A DNA stretch of 64,000 nt from Congeria kusceri. Its lineage: Eukaryota > Mollusca > Bivalvia > Myida > Dreissenidae. Under the pieces are notes generated by a model, which saw only the letters and a program-made list of their open reading frames with translations, was not told the origin of the DNA and made no database searches. Shown here piece after piece: positions 11,201 through 22,526 of the stretch. How positions within the stretch are numbered: position 1 is the first letter of the stretch; every line of letters begins with the position of its first letter. The translations under genes were made by a program, and so were the position numbers. The DNA is taken from assembly GCA_027627225.1 (NCBI GenBank), contig CM051025.1:73401474-73465473 (forward strand), in the 5' to 3' direction.

Positions 11201-13174
11201 GACTTGTTTACACAATTTGTTGAAAAAAAATATGTTTATGGCAGGTACTGGGTCCCAACTCAATGATGTTTATGCGGAACCTGATAGCGAAGCTGCAGCT
11301 ACAACAGACCAACATTCTACGCTTCATAGCTTGCTCTGAAATCTTCCTCATGCCAGCTCTAGTCTTTATGACATTTAGGTAGGTAATAATAATAAGTACA
11401 CATAATTGGACCTGAAAAATTGTTTATTTGAACAATTTACCTTTATATATTTATTTAAGTGATTATCAAGAAAAACAGCAAAAATACAAATCCAATCTGA
11501 AACAAACATCTGGATTTGGCTAGTATTATCAAATTAATGATAAACATGACTGTTTTCTATTTGTAATAATGTATTATTATCTAGTTAAACAGTCACAGAA
11601 AAGGAAACAAATACCACATTAATTGATGGACAATTCTCATAATCTGTGCTCTTGCAGTTATTGACCAATTATGCATATTTGACAACATTATGGTTTGCTT
11701 TTACTGAGATTTTCCTTTAAGCCCTCCAGGCTATTTTGATGGGTATCTTGATGTTTACAATCACATGACAACTTGTACATGTACAAGTCTTTTGCATAAA
11801 CATGTACCTGTACATCAGATTTATGGAATTGACACCGGGGTGGACAGTTAATGTGTTGACACTTGTCCTCGGGAGTTCTGTTTTATTTAACATCAGAAGC
11901 AAAACTATTGCCATCAATACGGATACAGTGATAAGAAAAAAACTATAGTTACATTCAAAGATGGCATGTTTTACAGTTAGTGACATTTACTTTTTGTCAT
12001 GTATGGGTAAAACATTTAGCACTTCAGGCAAGTACAGAGTTGGTAATTAACACCTTTAGTGAATTAGAAAATGACTGCAGAGTGCAGACACATGCTTCAC
12101 CTTTCTGCACACGGCTGTGTTTACACATGTTACAGAACTGTATAACCTAAGGCTTGAAACTGAAACACAATAATCATAATAGAAATGTAAAAGATAGTTT
12201 ATGAATAGTAAAGTTTTGGTTGTCATGTTCAAAACTTCAACATTTGTTTACATTTGATCAGAGTGATATAAAGTATTTGAGGCGCGTCGTGGGAAAACCG
12301 GTCTTAATGCATGTGCGTAAAGTGTCGTCCCGGATTAGCCTGTGCAGTCTGCACAGGCTAATCCAGGACGGCACTTTCCGCATATAGTGGATTTATGTTT
12401 AGAAGAGACTTTCTTGAAACAGAAAATACCATAAAAGCGGAAAGTGCCATCCCTGATTAGCCTGTGCGCACTGCATAGGCTAATCCAGGAGGACACTTTA
12501 CGCACATGCATTATTAAAACCAATTTTCTCACGACGCCCTCATTTGTTTTGTTTTTCAGTGGGAGAGCCTCCATTTTCCACCCATTTGTATACTACAGAT
12601 TTCTCTCACTGAGATATGCATCTCAAAGAAATCCCTACTGCAGGTAGATTATTCTGTGCAAACAAATGAAAAATATCTTATTAAAACAATGTTTTGTGCA
12701 TTTTTCCCTTATAGACAACATGCAGTGTACAAAAAATTGGAGACTTGACAAAGTTAAACATTCTTGAATGCCCCCACGAAGTGGAAGGCATTAAGCATTC
12801 CGATTTTGGCAGAATTATGTCCCTTTATATGTGTCCAAACATGTGTTGTTAAGGCAACTGTCTGTCATCTACTTTAGAACAATTTACCTAGTACATACAA
12901 GAAATATCCTAAATTGTATATGCAGGCAGATTTATGAACCATTCTCATACAAGGACATTGTGATTTGATTGTTCCATGTTTGTGGAATTATCAAGCTTTG
13001 TTTCTGATTTTGATGAAGTTATGAACCTTTCATTATTTCAGGCAACTATTTACAGAGCTGAGAATGACGATAGAGTATTTGTGCACTAAACCGCAGTGCC
13101 CACTGTTTGTGAGGAACATCTGCACCAAGGCAATCGCACTCATCTCCAGACTGGCCCCGCAAGTGGCACAGTGA
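2155..13174 (+). CDS. TMEM33: TMEM33 (transmembrane protein 33), six exons, 5' end missing
   Basis: Six exons join in frame: 2155-2260, 3332-3516, 5857-5924, 11245-11378, 12560-12643 and 13042-13174. Counting from the first complete codon (2157) they give 708 bp, or 235 residues plus stop; the human protein, from memory, is about 247. Every internal junction has GT and AG and the phases agree. Family hallmarks seen are LRLHQRLPNFQFSRAF, EDSCHYLFF, FLNSYPIT, LRFIACSEIFLMPA, HPFVYYRFLSLRYASQRNPY and the C-terminal FISRLAP-type motif (here LISRLAP). Hydrophobic stretches in exon 1, across exons 2-3 and in exon 4 fit an ER multi-pass protein. TMEM33 proteins are known ER membrane proteins linked to the unfolded-protein response and to tubular-ER shape. 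The start codon and a dozen or so N-terminal residues probably lie on an exon left of the window, though an ATG at 2172 is in frame. The introns hold several transposons. Confidence 0.95.
2542..3230. mobile_element. Non-autonomous pogo/Tigger-like element (689 bp)
   Basis: The ends are cagttgaacaccgctatttc and its near-inverse at 3211-3230, each flanked by TA (2540-2541 and 3231-3232). The terminal repeat and TA duplication fit the pogo/Tigger branch of Tc1-mariner. No transposase ORF is present. It lies in the intron between TMEM33 visible exons 1 and 2. Confidence 0.85.
3332..3516 (+). CDS. TMEM33: TMEM33, second visible exon
   Basis: The acceptor is tag at 3329-3331 and the donor is gtatcc at 3517. 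It encodes the most recognisable block of the family, including ALRLHQRLPNFQFSRAF and CHYLFFCIIFLNSYPIT. It ends one base into a codon, which the next exon completes as Met. Confidence 0.95.
3861..5723. mobile_element. Element with about 100-bp inverted ends, holding a nested element
   Basis: The left end, with aatctcattaaaatcat and then ggtcacgttcagatgacctt, is repeated inverted at about 5630-5723. The arms are diverged but co-linear over roughly 100 bp. No coding sequence is seen. A second inverted-repeat element sits inside (4150-5535). The right end stops about 130 bp before a TMEM33 exon. Confidence 0.7.
4150..5535. mobile_element. hAT-like non-autonomous element nested in the 3861-5723 element
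   Basis: The ends are cagggctggca and tgccaaccctg, which fit the hAT cagggntggc type. Subterminal regions on both sides are rich in repeated gtaatactgggcaatac and cggg/cccg motifs in opposite orientation. No clear 8-bp duplication was found; ggatcact and ggatcagc nearby are only suggestive. Confidence 0.6.
5857..5924 (+). CDS. TMEM33: TMEM33, short third visible exon (68 bp)
   Basis: The acceptor is atccag at 5851-5856 and the donor is gtaagt at 5925. It reads VLVPIFLFAVLHACNYTKN, which matches the family's hydrophobic segment ending in YTK. It starts with two bases that complete the Met codon split from the previous exon, and it ends in phase 0. It sits just right of a 1.86-kb transposon. 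Confidence 0.92.
6230..6809. repeat. Tandem array, about 150-bp units (part 1)
   Basis: Four diverged units share cataattttgtccagcatgg, then aatttcaaataacttggcac, then aaggtcacacttaaaggtca. The array is cut at 6809 by a transposon and resumes at 8224. The ORF at 6683-7027 is repeat and transposon sequence, not a gene. Confidence 0.85.
6810..8218. mobile_element. 1.4-kb DNA transposon with 15-bp inverted ends and caagg duplication
   Basis: The ends tagtgttttatccag and ctggataaaacacta are perfect inverted repeats. Both flanks read caagg (6805-6809 and 8219-8223), a 5-bp target duplication. It splits the tandem array. Inside, 7701-7810 reads as a short first-exon-like ORF (MPSCKRRLAQIQKEN...) that stops at a gtaatt donor, perhaps a transposase remnant. 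The superfamily was not identified. Confidence 0.8.
8219..8790. repeat. Tandem array, about 165-bp units (part 2)
   Basis: Three more units of the gtccagcatggaagg / aaggtcacacttaaagg family continue the array broken at 6809. Unit starts lie near 8291, 8457 and 8633. Confidence 0.85.
8795..9660. repeat. Second tandem repeat family, 3-4 diverged units
   Basis: Units share ggtttgccctccatc, cctgcgataactcaaaaagt, gatgaaacttggtatacat and caaaggtcacgtgactgtta, at spacings of roughly 200-250 bp. The ctgtctgtctg stretch at 9330-9380 creates spurious ORFs on both strands. Confidence 0.8.
9830..10640. repeat. Tandem array, about 150-bp units (part 3, decayed)
   Basis: About six degraded units of the same family as 6230-6809 have starts near 9836, 9965, 10113, 10272, 10428 and 10575. 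Divergence rises to the right. The rest of this intron, up to 11244, is AT-rich with nothing recognised. Confidence 0.75.
11245..11378 (+). CDS. TMEM33: TMEM33, fourth visible exon
   Basis: The acceptor is gcag at 11241-11244 and the donor is gtaggt at 11379. It starts in phase 0 and encodes MRNLIAKLQLQQTNILRF followed by IACSEIFLMPALVFMTF, a conserved membrane segment. It ends two bases into a Ser codon. Confidence 0.94.
12279..12542. mobile_element. Double-palindrome MITE, copy B (complete)
   Basis: The ends are gaggcgcgtcgtgggaaaa and its inverse ...cacgacgccctc. Inside are two separate hairpins, each built from ggattagcctgtgc facing gcacaggctaatcc within longer arms (aaagtgtcgtccc / ggacggcacttt). 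The ATTT on both sides may be a 4-bp duplication. It has no coding capacity; the ORFs over it are palindrome artefacts. Confidence 0.9.
12560..12643 (+). CDS. TMEM33: TMEM33, fifth visible exon
   Basis: The acceptor is tttttcag ending at 12559 and the donor is gtagat at 12644. It encodes GRASIFHPFVYYRFLSLRY then ASQRNPYC, a near-invariant family block. A complete double-palindrome MITE (12279-12542) ends 17 bp before the exon, so the acceptor tract abuts a transposon. Confidence 0.95.
13042..13174 (+). CDS. TMEM33: TMEM33, last coding exon with stop
   Basis: The acceptor is ttcag ending at 13041 and the TGA stop is at 13172-13174. It encodes the conserved C-terminal region with QLFTELRM, KPQCPLFVRNIC and ALISRLAP. 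An AATAAA lies at 13212, only 38 bp after the stop. Others lie at 15808 and at 16063, the last with GT-rich sequence after it. The 3' UTR length cannot be fixed from sequence. Confidence 0.95.
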
Positions 13175-13217
13175 ACTGTGCACCAGTCTGGTTGGAAGTG
13201 AAGAGATTTAGAATAAA

Positions 13218-14105
13218 GAATAATACAGGACTCATTTCCTGAAATTTTGAAGTGATAGTCCTTGTCCAACTTTAAGACAAACAGGACTCAATGTTGGCTG
13301 TATATGAAGGATGAACATGTTGTTACTATTGCAAATAACATTTGAATAGTTTGAGTCTTTTCTGATATTGCTATAAAAACTGAAATGGTGTTGAGTGGTA
13401 TTGAACACTAGTGTGTGCAAATTAGTCATCATTAAAGGACTGTTGAACAACAATACTGGATTTTCAATATCTTAAAACAACCACGAGTCAAGATTCAAAA
13501 CAAATGTTTCTTGTCACAAGAATTACTACTTCTTTTTGTAAAATGGGATTATGCAATTTAGGTTTTAAAATTGTGTGAGAATATTTATCTTGATAACATT
13601 TTAGTAAAAAAAGCAGTACCGGTATTTAATTTTTTCTTGTGTTTGAATTACTTAAAAGCAATTATTTCATTCTGTTTTGTTTATTTTTAGGCAGTTCAAT
13701 TTATTATATTGTTTGATGATGTTTGTAAAGCTGTCATTTGTCACAAATCCTTCTGCTAAGCTGATTAAGTAATATTATAGGTTTTAAGTGTCCGGAAAAA
13801 TCTAGTGGGAACAGCATGATGGCACACCCCAGTACTTCCAAATACAACCACAACAACCACTTTTAATCACTCGTTTTCCTGCATTCATCAAGTGGACGAA
13901 CACAATTGTAGCTCTAATTTAGTTAATAATATTATTTATTATTCATCAGCACCAGAACAAGTCATTCAAATAATAAGCATCCCCAACATATTTTCCCTAC
14001 AAGATGCATGTATAGTCATGATATTTGTATGATTAAATTGAGAATGCTAGTCATATATGTATGTGGAGGTATGTGTTTCCTTGCAGGGAATTTGTAATTT
14101 GACAC
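13218..14105. other. TMEM33 3' UTR or flank; nothing else seen
   Basis: AT-rich sequence after the stop codon without a recognisable ORF, RNA gene or element. It may be 3' UTR if a distal poly(A) site is used. Confidence 0.5.
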
Positions 14106-14458
14106 CAGGCCCCATGTTCACAAAGGATAAATTCTTGAATCAAGATCAGTCTTAGCTGAATTGATCTTGTAGCTCAAATGAGGGGAATTTTAAAAATATT
14201 TTATTTTCTAAATACCTTTTATTCTGGATTAAAAACCCCCCACAAATTTGTGTTAAGGTTAGACAAATATTCGTCTCAGATGAAAAATTACCCGGAGAGG
14301 AGTTCATTATTATGTAACATATGTATTTGTTCAAGTATTAAAATTGATCCAGATATTTAGTGAACACCATTTTTCGAGTCGGATCCTGAAATCTCTGGCT
14401 CAATTTCATCCTGAACCTGAAAATCAGGCTCAACTTGTTTTGTGAACACTGGGCCTGA
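14106..14458. mobile_element. MITE of the 'gggcccatattcacaaa' family
   Basis: The left end caggccccatgttcacaaa is matched inverted by ttttgtgaacactgggcctg at the right. Related ends occur at 21371, 30141 and 58366. Non-coding. Confidence 0.75.
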
Positions 14459-14459
14459 T

Positions 14460-16780
14460 ACGGATGAATCTGCAGTCTTCTTTTATGATGTCTGTATGTG
14501 AAATGGTTTATTTGTCCTATACAGATCTCAATATTTTTAAGAGCATCATTGAAGTATCAGATTCATTCATAGTCATGTACATGTGTGTTCCACAATCAGT
14601 TTGACAAAGTTTTACCTTTTTTTTCGTGTTTATTTCATGTACCGGACCTTCTTTTTTCTAAGACTTGGCAAATAGTATATAATAGAGAAACTATTCTCTA
14701 ACAATGCATTAACACATCACTTGCATATCTGGTTTATGAACAATTCTAACATGATACTTGCTAATTTTTCTATAGACAAAGAACAAAATTATCATTGTTA
14801 AACTACCCTATAAACAACGCAAAGAGAAATTCCGATTCTGAGCGGAGCAAAGTAAAAGTAGTTCCAATTGCAATTGCAAAAATATATGTTAAATTATGTT
14901 AGAATCAAAATAATTTTTGCATTATCGTTGTTTATCAGCCAATAAACAACTCTTTGTCGTTCTGATGCGTGGCTATTTAACAACTCAGACTAACGCCCTC
15001 GTGGTTTAATTCCTATGCATCAGAACTCCAAACTTTGTTTTATATCAGTGCAAATCCTATTGGTAAATATTAATAGAGTAATCGAATGAGGTACTGATTG
15101 AATTTTTAACAACCAAGCTAAGATAATTAACCAAACCAATAGAGATGTATATACAACATTTGACAATGTTTTTGTGTATATTTCTCCACTTTAAATCCAA
15201 TCTGTATGTATATGTTGTATTCATATAGTGAAATGCTAGTTTAACTAGCCCCAAAAAGAGTTAGATGTTGTACTTATGTTACAAATAGTTCTATGTTATT
15301 CAGATATAATTATGGCATTTTCAGCAAGGGTGATTCGCAAGTATTTATCAAGACTAACTATTGTACTTACACTAAGAGTTGTTTGATCAGCTGGCTCTGT
15401 GTTTGGATATACTTAAACAAAATATTTGCACTCAAGAAATCTACAACTATCGGTGCCTGACAATAATTGGTGTGCCTCACAATAATTGGTGTTAAGAAAA
15501 TTAGTTGGCATTTAGATCTATTAAGACATGAATAATTCCATTGTTTTTCAGTATTATCATTTCTCAGTCTTTAAATGCCCATCTGGTAATTGTGTTTCTT
15601 GGAAAAAGAACATGCCATTTACACTCTTCTAACATAGACTTATGTAAGTTAGGGAGTTTAAATGTTACAATGTTAAAATCATGAATGTTTTGTGTAACAT
15701 TGTTGTGTATTTTTGCTATTGTATTTTACTGAATATTCATTTTAAATGCCCTTCCTTATTACATATCTTGTTTAAATGTGAGAACTTTTGAGAGATACGC
15801 GTCCTGCAATAAAATATTATGCCAGATTTTTGAAGACATTTTTATCTCATTTCTAGCACTGTCTACCGATATTGTATTAAAGTATTTGTTCCGGAGTTTT
15901 GGAATTTTACCTTTTATTGTGGTCACATAATTAAGGGATCATCTTTTCATTGTATTGGTTTTGGATGTTTTTTGCACATTTCATTAATTTTATCAAAATT
16001 AAACTATAAAAACTGTTTGTCATGAACAAGTTTATTCAAAGCATTTTCAACTCGGGTTGTACAATAAATGTGTGTTTACTTTTTGTAGATTTTTTTCCAA
16101 ATAACAATTAAAAACTTTCAAATAAAACCACAGATGTTGTTATTGTATGCACTTTAAACTTGCAGCCTTTATCTTCCACAGCCACTATGATGACATCAGC
16201 AATCTTCTTGCGAAATCATGATCAATAAACGAAATAACATAATGTTAACATAATACTAAATACCAGTAATTTCACGCAGTCTTTTTCAAACCAACTCAGA
16301 CTGGCAAAACTTGAAATAATATGATCCCTGTTAACTTTAACAATCGACATTGATTGTATTGTTTCGTTTTTTCCCCTTTATTCTTTCATGACATACAATT
16401 TCCTGAAACTACATGAACCTAGGGTACTAATGAGGGTTGTATTTTGTATAATAAACTTGTTTATTTATAAATTTTTATGCTAATACATTTTAACTAGTTA
16501 CAAATTATAAATTCATAAGTTGGTTTAATTGGTACTGAATACATGGAAAATATATGAATTCAGTAACACAACGTTTACTTAAACAAATATAGGAGGAAAC
16601 AGTCTATCTTCCTTAAGTTATGAATGAATTAAAATACTAACATCTTGTGTGAAGTTTGATGACGTCTGGAGTAACAATATTCTGAAAACTCTGAAGACCA
16701 TTTATAAACAACAGATGTTTGTAAAACATGTATGCCTCCCGACTTGCAGCCAAGTTGTGAATATGTGCAATTGTTAAGAA
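14460..16780. other. AT-rich intergenic or distal 3' UTR DNA
   Basis: No gene is seen. AATAAA at 15808 and at 16063 (followed by tgtgtgtttact) are possible distal poly(A) signals for TMEM33. No repeat with clear borders was recognised. Confidence 0.5.
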
Positions 16781-16789
16781 TTTTTTTTA

Positions 16790-17945
16790 ATATGCAATCC
16801 AAAGCGAGGTCTTGATATATGGTATCTATGTATGAAGTTCCATTGAAATATATTGATGCATTCTCAAGTTATTGAGCGGAAACCGTTTTTTTATTTCCTG
16901 TAATGGTGACCTTGACCCCACCCACCGCATATGAAATCCCAAGAGAGGTCTCAATATAAGGTATCTATGTATGAAGTTCATTAAAATATCTCGATGCGTT
17001 CTCAAGTTATTGAGCGAAAAGCGTTTTTCTATTTTTAGTATCGGTGACCTTGACCTTGACCCCACCCACCACATATGCAATCCCAAGAGAGGTCTTAATA
17101 TAAGATATCTATGTATGAAGTTTCATCAAAATATGTTGATGAGTTCTCAAGTTATTAAGCGGAAACCATTTTCTATTTTTAGTAACTGTCACATTGACCT
17201 TGAATCACCCACCCCATATGCAATCTCAAGCAAGGCTTCGATATAAGGTATATATGTATGAAGTTTCATTAAAATATCTCGATGCGTTCTCAAGCTATTG
17301 AGCAGAAACCGTTTTTCTAGTTTTAGTTATGGTGACCTTGATCTTGACCCCACCCACCCGATATGCAATCCCAAGCCAGGTCTCGATATATGGTATCTAC
17401 GTATGAAGTTTCATTAAAATATCTTTATGGATTCTTAAGTTATTGTGCGGAAACTGTTTTTCTATTTTTAGTAACGGTGACCCTTAGCCCACCCAACCCA
17501 TATGCAATCCCAAGCGAGGTCTCAATATAAGGTATATATATATGAAGGAAGTTTCATTAAAATATCTCTATGCGTTCTCAAGTTATTGAGCAGAGACCAT
17601 TTTTCTATTTTTAGTAATGATGACCTTGACCACACCCACCCCATATGCAATCCCAAGCGAGGTCTCAATATAAGGTATCTATGTATGAAGTTTCATTAAA
17701 ATATCTCTATTCATTCTCAAGTTATTGAGTGGAAACCGTTTTTCTATTTTTGATAACAGTGACCTCGACCTTGGCCCCACCCACGCCATATGCAATTCCA
17801 AGCGAGGTCTCGATATAAGGTATCTATGTATAAAGTTTCATTAAAATATCTCGATGCGTTCTCAAGTTATTGAGCGGAAACCATTTTTCTATTTTTAGCA
17901 ACGGTGACCTTGACCTTTGACCTGTTGACCTTAAAATGTATACAC
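16790..17945. repeat. Tandem array of eight about 142-bp units
   Basis: Each unit carries tatgcaatcccaagcgaggt, ggtatctatgtatgaagttt, cattaaaatatctcgatgcg, ttctcaagttattgagcgga and ggtgaccttgaccccaccca. Unit starts are near 16793, 16930, 17077, 17217, 17366, 17502, 17645 and 17789. The array ends in gaccttgacctttgacc. The three ORFs listed over it (both strands) only follow the repeat. Confidence 0.92.
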
Positions 17946-18029
17946 GCCTTCCTTTCCTCCCAAGTAACCAGCATACCGACTTTCATGATCGTAGGTCAAA
18001 GCGTTCTCTAGATATCGTGCAGAAACGAA

Positions 18030-18300
18030 ATGGTCTACGGCTTAATGCACGTGCGTAGTGTCGTCCCGTATCAGCCTGTGCAATCTGCACAGGCTGATCC
18101 GGGACAACGCTCTTCTTTTATGGTAGTTTCTTTTATGGTATTTTCAGTTTTAAGGAAGACTCTTCTAAACATATATCCACTGTAGAAGGAAAGTGCCGCC
18201 CTGGATTAGCCTGTGCAGACTGCACAGACTGCACAGGCTTAAAACACGTGACGACACTTTACGCACATGCATTAAGCCCGGTTTTCCCACGACACACCTC
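18030..18300. mobile_element. Double-palindrome MITE, copy C (diverged)
   Basis: It has the arms cagcctgtgcaatctgcaca and ttagcctgtgcagactgcac and the right end cacgacacacctc. The left end is decayed and the second hairpin carries a local duplication (agactgcacagactgcac). Confidence 0.85.
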
Positions 18301-19455
18301 ATATATCTGATATCAGTGATAAACTTCATATACTGCTGTAAACACCAATAAAGCAATGTTTTAAACAGTGTAAAACACAGTCTTTATGAATGTGTTAACA
18401 AGCAATGTCTTTATAATTTCTAAACACCTTGTTATAACCGTAGAAACATTTAGTCTGTTGTATCCAGTGGAGCAAGTAGAAAAGGTTGTGGCTGCCAGAT
18501 AAAGCAACCGGAGACAAGCATGTCACATGTGCAGTGTTCAACACTCCAAGTGTCTGCAAAACTGTACCCCTATAACTAAAGTAGTTTCCTGCTTGTGTGC
18601 ATTGAAGTTTAAACTTTCGACTAAAGTCTACCAGTGCTGTACATCTACAGGTATGTGTGATCAGAAAAACCTCACGTGGTTCGTTCTATGGGGAAATTCC
18701 TTTTATGAACATACAACAACAAACCAATATGTACTGATTCCATTTTTATTTATACACTTACCATCTCAATAATATAGCTATGTAAATGAAAATCAATCAA
18801 AATGTTACATTAACAAGGCAACAAGTATTTCTTACAAGTTTCAAACTCTTGAGTTTAAATTTTTTTTTTTTCTGCTTTCAAATGTTATGAACAAGCAAAA
18901 GGAATAGCTGCGTAAAAAAAGAATATTGAAAGTGCCTGATAACACATTATATAGATAAATGTATACAGGATTCAAAATCTAAATTTGGTACCAGTGAACT
19001 ATGTGTACTGATATCAAACTAATGGCCGGTTATGTAATAAGTAACTTTCAAGAGTATTTGTTTCTATAAAGACTGTTTTCATTCTAGGACACTTCATTTT
19101 TATGTTTTCTTGTGCATAAATAATGCCACAAGTAAAATTATAGAAGTTACCACATGTTCACAGAAGCCAATGCATACAGACATTTGTAACAATGTGCTAA
19201 AACATCCTAATTTCTGGCTAGTGCATTCACTAGTTAGACCACAAATTTAAGTCATTCTAATAATTGACTCAAACACAGTTATTAAAATAGCTGACATATA
19301 AAAAAATGTAATGTAAATTCAAATATCAACAAATAACAATCATGTACTGTGCAAAAAAATAATTAGTACTGATAACTACAAATTAATAAAAAATGCCATT
19401 TAATAATAATTTTATTATTAGGATTTCATGTTTTGCTTGTATCAGTCCTTAAAAA
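18301..19455. other. AT-rich intergenic DNA, nothing recognised
   Basis: A short ORF at 18527-18772 shows no domain or splice context and is likely chance. Confidence 0.5.
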
Positions 19456-19460
19456 AAAAG

Positions 19461-19665
19461 AGGTCGTGGTGGCGTAGTGGATATGGTGTCCGCCTAGCGA
19501 TCGGGAGGTCCCGGGTTCGATCCCCACTCTGGGAGCGTTCTTGAGATCTCCCCCAAAGACACCAAGTACTGGTTCTACCCAGGAAACGGACTCGAGAGTG
19601 TCTCAATAAGCCTAAGGCTTTCGATCCAATCGAGCTAAAATAAATAGGTTTAAACTAAAAAAAAA
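19461..19665 (+). mobile_element. tRNA-derived SINE
   Basis: The first 75 bp are tRNA-like with an A box (tggcgtagtgg) and B box (ggttcgatccc). A unique body follows, with tactggttctacccaggaaa and ctcaataagcctaaggcttt. It ends ctaaaataaataggtttaaa plus poly(A). A-rich direct repeats (taaaaaaaaag) flank it. This is a retrotransposed SINE, not a functional tRNA gene. Confidence 0.8.
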
Positions 19666-20350
19666 GCCATTGTTTGATACACTTCAATTACAAACATACA
19701 GTTCTACATGTAACAATCTAAGACACACACTGTAACAAAGTATATTTATGATGCAAAATGTAAAAACTATGCTGTTTTCCTATCCTATCGTTATTTCAGT
19801 CACAGCGATTCAAGTAGAAAAAAAAATGAAGCTGAAAATAGGCCCTGAACTTATTAGAGATCACGTGGAAACTAGTACATGGGCGAGTCATGTAATAGCT
19901 TTTAAATGAAATAGGGAATGATCCAGAGGGAAATAGCAGGGTGCTGCACCCTGCTCCTTTTTGGTCCCCCATCTCCCCCCCCCCCCCCCTGCTGCCCCTC
20001 TGGGCTGGCCTACAAAAGAATGTTGAATATCTGTCTATATCTGTTGAAATTTTGTATATTTTTTTAAATACTCAATATCATACGTCCATGTATAAAATCC
20101 TCAATTTACAGCATTCAAATGATAAATACCCTGGATTAAGCAAATTATCAAAAAACGTCAATGCAATGGCTCGGCTTTCCACCCTGCCCTTGTGAGCAGC
20201 ACCCGGTACATTTTCTGATCTTAGATCTTTACCTATGAAATGACCAAAAATGGGCCAATGTACTTTAAAATAAAATGAACTATGGCGAGCCACTGTTTCA
20301 AGTACTAGTATTTAAACCTATAATTTGTACAAATATTATAGCAAAAAGAA
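19666..20350. other. Intergenic DNA with a C homopolymer
   Basis: A C-rich run lies at about 19973-19990 next to ctgctgcccc. No gene is supported. Confidence 0.5.
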
Positions 20351-20351
20351 A

Positions 20352-20657
20352 CTGTGTTTGTTTATTTGGATTTTTCGCCGTTTTTAACAGTATTTCCGTC
20401 ATATCATGACGGTCAGTTAACCTACTCACACTTTTCCAGGGCAAGCTAAACCGTTCTATGGGGTTCACCAGTACTAAGTGCACATACTAATGCCAGCAAC
20501 TGACAACTGCCCTACTTGAATCAGAGGTAGGGGGAGAATGGCGGTAGAAATAATTTCATGACCAATCCCCACACAAGTTATGTGGCCGAGCTGGGATTCG
20601 AACTCACGATCCCCGGATTGACAGTCCAGCGCTCTACCAACTGAGCTAGCCGGGCCC
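20352..20657 (-). mobile_element. tRNA-derived SINE, second family, copy 1
   Basis: Read on the - strand it starts with a tRNA-like head (ctagctcagttggtagagcg ... gttcgaatccca), with GTC in the anticodon position. The body includes cataacttgtgtggggattg and gtagggcagttgtcagt. The tail is cggcgaaaaatccaaataaa plus an aaac-type run. The same body and tail recur at 50846-51134, so this is a SINE, not a tRNA gene. Confidence 0.88.
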
Positions 20658-20659
20658 AT

Positions 20660-21170
20660 CAAGAAACTAAGTAAACAATGGGTACACATCCATGTAGCTC
20701 ACTCAATGTTCTTGATATTCATCAAAGTTTATGGCAGTTTAACAGAATATTATACAATATCATGTTAGCAACACTTCATATTTACACAGCCACAATACTG
20801 GGTCTCTTAAAACAGAAAACCTCTCTTCAACCTTCTTAAAAATATAACTGATGATTAGACTGAAAATTTTTATGCATATCCTGTTGGACATATCAATGTG
20901 TTATATAAACTGTTCACAAGAAAAATATTTTAATAATGTTGATGTTACTCCTTTATCACAATTTTAAGGGAGCTAGTATTGTGTATTCCTTTTTTTTTCT
21001 TTTTTTTAAACAAAATTAAACAACTCTAACAAGTAACATCAAAAACATCTTATATACAATACAACTCTGGGCCCAGGCCATACTTCAAATATATAACATT
21101 TTATCAAATGTCAATTTCACAAAATCCACCACTTTACATCACTATAATATTTTTTTTTAAATCAAAATCG
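20660..21170. other. AT-rich intergenic DNA, nothing recognised
   Basis: Only low-complexity T runs are seen (20991-21007). Confidence 0.5.
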
Positions 21171-21242
21171 AGGGTTGAGCGTGAAACTATTGTATCTGCT
21201 CAACATTTCTATATCAGATACAATCGTTTCGTGCTCAACCCT
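21171..21242. repeat. 72-bp hairpin: 27-bp arms, 18-nt loop
   Basis: Arms 21171-21197 and 21216-21242 are inverted copies matching at 24 of 27 positions. Two of the three mismatches would pair as G-U in RNA. A second locus with the same layout lies at 37918-37985. It could be a miniature palindromic element or a hairpin RNA precursor. Confidence 0.75.
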
Positions 21243-21370
21243 ATTCACTTTACTATTATTAACAAGTATTTCACCATACAAGTGCAAACACTCAAAGAAA
21301 ATTGCTATTTCATTTTACTTTCTGAAGTAAAAGAACAGAATGATGTTGAAGCCTCATCTAAACAAAGATT

Positions 21371-21645
21371 TATCTGGGCCCATATTGACCAACGGATTCT
21401 TAGACTTAAGATTTAACAATAAAGAATATTCTTGAAACTGTTCGGTTCCAAAAAGGCTGTTAATTTGAATATAACTTGTTATTCATAAACACTGATTTTA
21501 GCATTTTTATTTAGAATGATTTATTAATGACATAAGCAACATTGGTACCCAGCAAATTTGCAAATGCACAACTATTATTTCTTGATTCTAAGTCTAGTCT
21601 TTATTCTTAAGTCTAACAATGGGTCGGTGAATACGTGCCCAGATT
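21371..21645. mobile_element. MITE of the 'gggcccatattcacaaa' family
   Basis: The left end gggcccatattgaccaacgg with cttagacttaag is matched inverted by cttaagtctaacaatgggtc ... cgtgccca. Non-coding. Confidence 0.65.
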
Positions 21646-21649
21646 GTAC

Positions 21650-22526
21650 TTTGTTTCTGACCAAAGTATTATGGCCCATCTCTTGTTAAAATTAAGTCAT
21701 ACAGATCTAAATAACATTGTCTACATTGTTTGTAAACCTGAAAGCAACTTTAAAAAAAATAAATGTTCGCAGAGTAAAAAAAGACAAACCTAAACTTTAT
21801 ACATGAGGTTAAAACCTGTAGTTTTGCCTCCAAAATTACTGTACCATGCATTTTGTTATACAAGTGGTTAGCCAAATCTGGATTGCTGTGTTTGCGATAC
21901 AGAAATGGATTATTACATCTTTGGCTATTCAAGTGCAAAAATCATATCCGTATTGACACAGTTACGGCAAAGACTGAATCCTCTGTTATGACAGAAAAGT
22001 GCAAAATTCATGATGACAACATGTTAACATTATATGGAACAATAAATTACTAGAAATTGAACGAAGAAAATTCCGCTGACCATCTTAACTGAAACATTTT
22101 ATTACCGACAATGAAAAAATGAACACGACTTACATTGCAATAGAACAAATGAAAGAGCATCTTGAAGATGAAGATGGTTTACAACACTGAATACAAGGTC
22201 CACTATGGGCTGGGAATGAATGAATGGGAGTTAAACATGAGAGCATAAAGTAATCTCAATCATGATGCTTTCACTGCATTGTTAATTAAATGGCTGGGAC
22301 AAGTTGAAATTTCCTACCTGGCTACACGGTGTGTAACCTGTTAATTTTGTAGAACACTAACACAAACTTATGACAATCTGTGAAGTGAATATTAATTATG
22401 AAGTACTAAAGTAGGTTATATTATAACTTAATAAATAGGCCTACTTAAGTATTAGATACAGAAATGCATGTATAAGGAATAAACTTACTACAAATCTATT
22501 CAAATGTTAAATAACATCAAGCAATG
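21650..22526. other. AT-rich flank of the LTR element, nothing recognised
   Basis: Short ORFs at 21750-22053 on both strands lack any family features. Confidence 0.5.

Noticed and set aside
16793..17945. CRISPR-like regular repeats
   Set aside because: Units are about 142 bp and fully tandem, without short repeats and unique spacers, in an animal genome.
19461..19537. Apparent tRNA gene with A and B boxes
   Set aside because: It continues into a SINE body and poly(A) with direct repeats, so it is a retroposed copy.
20580..20657. Apparent tRNA-Asp gene on the - strand
   Set aside because: The tRNA-like head is followed by a body and aaac tail shared with 50846-51134, so it is a SINE head rather than an independent tRNA gene.
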